A DNA stretch of 19,553 nt, taken from CAZJAD01 sp964543855 (lineage in GTDB: Bacteria; Electryoneota; RPQS01; DYHQ01). Made by a program: the position numbers and the translations under genes. The notes under the pieces are model-generated. The model made no database searches. It saw nothing but the letters and a program-made list of their open reading frames with translations, and was not told the DNA's origin. The stretch covers positions 1-19,553 of the forward strand of contig CAZJAD010000040.1 in the NCBI GenBank assembly GCA_964543855.1. The letters run 5' to 3'. Of the stretch, positions 15,324 to 19,553 are shown in pieces. Each line of letters begins with the position of its first letter. Position 1 is the first letter of the stretch.

Positions 15324-15358
15324 TCTGCCGATAATAGACATGGGGTTACTTCGGCAGA
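15324..15358. repeat. inverted repeat in the rpoN leader
   Basis: TCTGCCGA (15324-15331) and TCGGCAGA (15351-15358) are perfect 8-bp complements separated by 19 bases. They lie downstream of the candidate promoter and about 60 bases before rpoN. The pair could be an operator or an RNA hairpin. With no T-run after it, it is not a terminator. Confidence 0.55.
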
Positions 15359-15417
15359 ATGGAAATAGGCGGATTACGAAAGAGCTTCAGGCTCGGCGGT
15401 AGGAGGACCCGACGATC

Positions 15418-16887
15418 ATGCAGACTCTCAGACAAGAACTACGCCTGCGGCAGGAACAGATACTTCAGCCGCAGCAGATTCTTAGGTCGGAGCTCATCCA
15501 GTTACCGCTGCTGCAGCTCGAGTTACGCGTGCGAGCTGAACTCATGGAGAACCCCTTCATCGAAGAACTGTCGGAAGACGAGGCGATCGTCGAGAAGGAT
15601 GTGGCGGAGTTGGAGCCGGAAAAAGCCGCGGCGGCTACCGATGTGACAGAGGAGGAAGCGGCTCCGACCACTGAAGCTCAGCAGCGAGAGACGACAGAGG
15701 ATCACCGCGGGAAAGACGACGAGATCGATTGGGAGAATTTCCTGACGGACGATGACCAGTATTACTATCGCGCCAGTCGCCCTGCGCCGGATGAACTCGT
15801 GGAGACTCCGAGGGCGGTTGTGGCGACCCTGTCAGAACACCTGGAAGAACAGCTCCGTTTGCAGCGTCTGTCCGAAGAGGAGCTCCAAATCGGCCTGTTC
15901 ATCATTGGCAGCCTGAGCAATGACGGATACCTCGCCCTGCCTGTCGAAGAGATCGCCCGCGAGTTGAAAACGACTCCGGAAGCTGTGGAAAAAGTGCTCC
16001 AAGTCGTACAGGGTTTTGACCCAGTGGGCATCGCCGCTCGCAACCTGACCGAATGTCTCCTTATCCAGCTGCGGCAGCGAGAAACGCCCGTTCCCATGGC
16101 TGTCCGAATTCTAACCGAGCATTTCGACGCGTTTATCAACAAGCGCTACGAGGTCATTGCGCGCAAACTCGGCATTACGCTCGAAGAAGTCAAGGAAGCG
16201 TTTGAAGAAATCCGCAAGTGCAATCCTAAGCCCGGGGAGGGCTACTTCGACGAGAAGCAGAACTACATCATCCCGGATCTCATTGTCAGTCGTGTCGGAG
16301 ATGAGTTCGTCGTCTATTTGAACGACGGGAATATCCCCAACTTCTACATCAACACTGCCTATAAGGACATGTTTCTCAAAGGCGGGACGGATAAGAAGGT
16401 GAAGGATTTCGTCACTCGCAAACTCGAGAGCGCGCGTTGGTTTATCAATGCAATTCATCAGCGGCGCACAACCATTCTTCGTACGATGCGCGCGATTGTG
16501 AAACGCCAGGAAGAATTCTTCCGCAAAGGAAAAGACTACCTCAAGCCGATGATCCTGCAGGATATCGCTGAAGATATCGGGATGGACATCTCGACCATTT
16601 CGCGCGTCACCTCCGGAAAATATGTGCAGACAGACCGAGGGGTTTTTGAACTGAAATATTTCTTCAGCGAGCGCATGGAGAGCTCTTCCGGCGAAGATGT
16701 CTCCACGAAAGTCATCAAGGCACGGCTCAGGGATATCATTGACGCCGAAGACAAATCGGATCCTCTCTCCGACCAAGCCATCGCGAATATGCTCGCCAAA
16801 GAAGGTTATCCCATCGCCAGGCGTACAGTGCAAAAATACCGTGAACAGCTTCGCATCCCCGTCAAGAGGTTGCGCCGCGAAATTTGA
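15418..16887 (+). CDS. rpoN: RNA polymerase sigma-54 factor RpoN
   Basis: This 489-residue protein has the normal length and domain order. Region I (1-50) is Gln/Leu-rich and ends ELMENPFIEEL. An acidic linker covers about 55-120. The core-binding domain follows (EEQLRLQRLSEEELQIGLFIIGSLSNDGYL). The DNA-binding part holds the HTH near 380-420 (MDISTISRVTSGKYV) and the RpoN box ARRTVQKYRE (467-476). RpoN directs RNA polymerase to -24/-12 promoters and needs AAA+ activators; none lie in the window. AGGAGGA at 15401-15407 is a strong RBS for ATG 15418. rpoN next to lptB is common in Gram-negative bacteria; here a radical SAM gene separates them. lon follows after 11 bases. Confidence 0.96.
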   Translation: MQTLRQELRLRQEQILQPQQILRSELIQLPLLQLELRVRAELMENPFIEELSEDEAIVEKDVAELEPEKAAAATDVTEEEAAPTTEAQQRETTEDHRGKDDEIDWENFLTDDDQYYYRASRPAPDELVETPRAVVATLSEHLEEQLRLQRLSEEELQIGLFIIGSLSNDGYLALPVEEIARELKTTPEAVEKVLQVVQGFDPVGIAARNLTECLLIQLRQRETPVPMAVRILTEHFDAFINKRYEVIARKLGITLEEVKEAFEEIRKCNPKPGEGYFDEKQNYIIPDLIVSRVGDEFVVYLNDGNIPNFYINTAYKDMFLKGGTDKKVKDFVTRKLESARWFINAIHQRRTTILRTMRAIVKRQEEFFRKGKDYLKPMILQDIAEDIGMDISTISRVTSGKYVQTDRGVFELKYFFSERMESSSGEDVSTKVIKARLRDIIDAEDKSDPLSDQAIANMLAKEGYPIARRTVQKYREQLRIPVKRLRREI

Positions 16888-16898
16888 GAAGACTTGTT

Positions 16899-19153
16899 AT
16901 GCAAGATGATACCAACAGCCCTCCGCCATTGCCCGTTTTGCCTCTTCGGGATGTGGTTATCTTTCCCGCCATGATTTTCCCTCTACTTGTCGGGCGTGAG
17001 AAGACGCTGCAAGCTGTCGAACAGGCCATGATGAAGACGAAGCAGGTCGTGCTCGTCGCCCAGCGAGACCCAAGTGAAGAAAAACCCGAGGCCGACGATC
17101 TCTATGATGTGGGCGTGGTAGGGAACATCCTTCAGATTCTGAAGCTCCCGAATGGTCTGGTTAAGGTCCTTGTGGAGGGGGTCTATCGTGCCCAAATCAC
17201 GAGGCTCAACGATCAAGAGGGATGCCTCTACGCAGATGTCGTGCCCCTGAAACCGGATGATGCTCACAGCCTGCAGGTCAAGGGTTATGTCCGCTTTGCC
17301 GAAAACCTCTTCCGCGAGTATATCGGCTTGAACCGGGAGCTTCCCGACGAGATTCTCATCAGTCTGACGAATCTCCCGGACCCGCAGCAGGTGGCCGATT
17401 TTATCATGGCTCACCTGTCTCTTCCGGTAGCACGCAAGCAGGAGATTCTCGGCATGGAGAGCCTGGCCGATACTTTTTCGGCNNNNNNNNNNNNNNNNNN
17501 NNNNNNNNNNNNNNNNNNNNNNNNNNNNNNNNNNNNNNNNNNNNNNNNNNNNNNNNNNNNNNNNNNNNNNNNNNNNNNNNNNGGCAGAAGGCGAACGAGG
17601 AATTGGAGAAGCTCAAGGGAATGCCCATGCTTTCCCCTGAGGCGTCCGTGATCAAGAACTATCTCGATTGGCTGGTCGTCCTGCCGTGGCAAACCGCTAC
17701 GGAAGATAATCTCGACTTTGCTCTGGCCCAGCGCATCCTCGACGAGGATCATTTCGGCCTCGAGAAGCCGAAGGAACGCATCGTCGAACACCTGGCTGTC
17801 CTGGGACGCGTGGGAAAGATGCACGGGCCCATCCTGTGCCTTGTCGGGCCACCGGGTGTGGGCAAGACATCGCTGGGACGGTCGATTGCCCGAGCCATGG
17901 GCCGTCGCTTCATTCGAGTCTCACTGGGAGGCGTACGCGATGAAGCCGAGATTCGGGGCCACCGCCGCACGTACATCGGCGCATTGCCGGGCCGCGTCAT
18001 CCAGCAAATGAAGCGCGCCGGGAGTGTTAATCCCGTATTCCTCCTGGACGAGGTGGACAAGATGTCCACGGATTTTCGCGGTGACCCGTCGGCAGCACTT
18101 CTCGAAGTCCTCGACCCGGAGCAAAACGCCCACTTCTCCGACCACTACCTGGAAGTGGACTACGATCTTTCGCAGGTGATGTTCATCACAACGGCCAACA
18201 TGCGGCATGACATCCCGTTGCCTCTGCAAGACCGCATGGAGATTATCGAGCTGCCCGGATACTTGCGACACGAGAAATTGCAGATCGCTCGTCGCTTCCT
18301 GCTTCCCAAGCAACTTCGGGAGCACGGGCTCGATGCGAGCGAAATCAACCTTTCGGATCCAGTAATCCTTCGAATGATCGACATCTATACGAGGGAAGCA
18401 GGTGTGCGCGAAGTGGAGCGTCACATCGCGCGCACGTGCCGAAGAGTCGCTCGCGCGAACCCCACGAAGGCTGGCCAGGCCGTTCAGGTCACCGTCAGGA
18501 ATTTGGAGAAATTCCTCGGCCTGCCCCCCTATCACAGGGACGAAATCGAACAGGGAGACCGGATCGGATCCGCCGTTGGGCTGGCGTGGACTTCAGCCGG
18601 TGGAGAAATCCTGAACATCCAGGCTACCTTGATGAAAGGCCGAGGAGCGCTGCAATTGACCGGGCAGCTTGGCGATGTGATGAAGGAATCCGCTCAAGCG
18701 GCTCTCTCATACATCCGGGCCAACGGACACCAATGGGGCGTGCCGGAAGGCTTCTATCGCAAGTCAGATATGCACATTCATATCCCGGTCGGTGGCATCC
18801 CGAAGGATGGTCCATCGGCAGGCATCACGCTGGCAACCGCCATGCTTTCGGCGCTCATCGGGCGTCCGGTGGATGCCGATGTCGCATTGACCGGAGAGTT
18901 GACGCTCCGAGGCAATGTCCTGCCCATCGGGGGGCTGCCGAGCAAAGTCATGGCGGCCAATCGAGCGGGCATCAAGCGCGTCATTTTGCCCGCGAGAAAC
19001 GAGAACGAGTGGCTCGACCTCCACTCCGAGCTCCGCAAGGGCCTGGAGGTTGTCTTCGTTTCCACGATCAAGCAGGTCTGGGATTACGTCTTTCCCCCAC
19101 AGCAGGAATCTTCGGCTGAAAAGCCGGTCCCGAGCGCCATGGAACGCGCGTAA
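16899..19153 (+). CDS. lon: ATP-dependent protease Lon (interrupted by an assembly gap)
   Basis: Lon is the cytosolic AAA+ protease that degrades misfolded and regulatory proteins. The N-domain (LPVLPLRDVVIFPAMIFPL onward) covers 194 residues up to the N run. After it come the AAA+ module, with Walker A GPPGVGKTS (17846-17872) and Walker B VFLLDEVDK, and the protease domain, with the catalytic Ser in PKDGPSAG (codon 18815-18817) and the Lys in GGLPSK (codon 18944-18946). By comparison with E. coli Lon, about 80 residues of the coiled N-terminal region are missing in the gap, so the whole protein would be near 800 residues. ATG 16899 with GAGAAG upstream is preferred over TTG 16884, which overlaps the rpoN stop. 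The break looks like an assembly matter, not a pseudogene. Confidence 0.95.
17483..17582. other. assembly gap of 100 N inside lon
   Basis: Exactly 100 N bases are present, a common placeholder for a gap of unknown size. The two lon halves are in different frames across it as written. The true gap must be 2 modulo 3, and family comparison suggests about 250 bases. Confidence 0.97.
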
Positions 19154-19182
19154 GCCATGACTCTCTCTGCAAGAGACGGCCT

Positions 19183-19553
19183 GTGAAAATCCCCGCCGCA
19201 CAGTATGTTACTTCCCGCGCCGACCTGAAAACGACGATCAAACCTGCCTTTCCCGAAATTGCCTTTGCCGGCCGTTCAAATGTCGGCAAATCGTCGCTGA
19301 TTAACAGCCTATTGAACCGGCGGAAGCTCGCGCTCGTTTCCAAGCGCCCCGGCAAGACGCAGCTCCTCAATTACTTCCGGATTGACGACCGTTTCTATTT
19401 CGTGGACCTTCCGGGTTATGGCTTTGCGCGAGTGCCCAAGGCAATGCGCCGCAACTGGGGACAGCTTGTGGAGGGTTACCTGCGTGAGTCGGCAGAGCTT
19501 CGCGGCGTCGTGGTTATTTTAGACAGTCGTCGCGGCGTGACTGATGACGATCA
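19183..19553 (+). CDS. engB: ribosome-biogenesis GTPase EngB/YsxC (partial, runs off the end)
   Basis: The visible 123 residues match the EngB (YihA/YsxC) GTPase, which helps assemble the large ribosomal subunit. The G1 P-loop GRSNVGKS is at 30-37, the switch motif SKRPGKTQLLNYF at 53-65 and G3 DLPGYG at 75-80. ILDSRRG precedes the window edge, and the G4 TKxD motif would lie beyond it. The start is GTG 19183 with AAGAGA six bases upstream; no earlier in-frame start exists after the lon stop. It follows lon by 29 bases; lon-ysxC adjacency is also known in Bacillus. Confidence 0.95.
   Translation, partial: MKIPAAQYVTSRADLKTTIKPAFPEIAFAGRSNVGKSSLINSLLNRRKLALVSKRPGKTQLLNYFRIDDRFYFVDLPGYGFARVPKAMRRNWGQLVEGYLRESAELRGVVVILDSRRGVTDDD

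Overview
The window is about 19.5 kb of moderately GC-rich bacterial chromosome from a diderm (LPS-making) organism. Evidence for this is a Kdo-synthesis plus LPS-transport gene run (kdsC, kdsD, lptC, OstA/lptA, lptB), two predicted outer-membrane beta-barrel proteins with signal peptides, and a candidate lipoprotein form of LptC. The 100-base run of N inside lon shows a scaffolded draft or metagenome assembly. I cannot fix the phylum. A lipoprotein-type LptC, an enlarged OstA protein and a YfhO protein in the lpt operon would suit the FCB superphylum or a related candidate phylum, but this is inference.

Layout. 1-148: possible C-terminal tail of a gene entering from the left. 431-1199 (+): a MarR-type regulator, with a strong promoter and an apparent self-operator, followed by a small FmdB-type zinc-ribbon protein. 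1251-1274: bidirectional terminator. 1303-2547 and 3014-3592 (both -): two unrelated predicted outer-membrane proteins. Each is driven by a near-consensus promoter embedded in a duplicated ~100-bp upstream module. 4026-6098 (+): archease and RtcB, an RNA-ligation pair. 6180-6548 (+): single-domain response regulator with its own terminator. 6723-13523 (+): a tightly packed envelope operon, kdsC-kdsD-lptC-lptA-yfhO-lptB, with two ATGA stop/start overlaps. 13746-15227 (+): an A+T-richer B12-binding/radical SAM gene of the DUF4070 (HpnP-like) type, sitting between lptB and rpoN. 15261-19153 (+): rpoN (sigma-54) and lon (interrupted by the N gap). 19183-end: the start of engB/ysxC.

How the genes work together. 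KdsD and KdsC make Kdo, the inner-core sugar of LPS. LptC, the OstA/LptA protein and the LptB ATPase carry LPS across the periplasm; LptD, LptE, LptF and LptG are not in the window. The YfhO-family membrane protein is translationally coupled to lptB and so probably acts on the envelope, perhaps as a glycosyl- or lipid-modifying enzyme. The radical SAM gene may be a lipid-modifying acquisition. No mobile element, CRISPR array, tRNA or rRNA was found. No clearly new multi-gene system is present. The strongest leads are the duplicated promoter module, the YfhO insertion in the lpt operon, and the foreign-looking radical SAM gene that splits lptB from rpoN.
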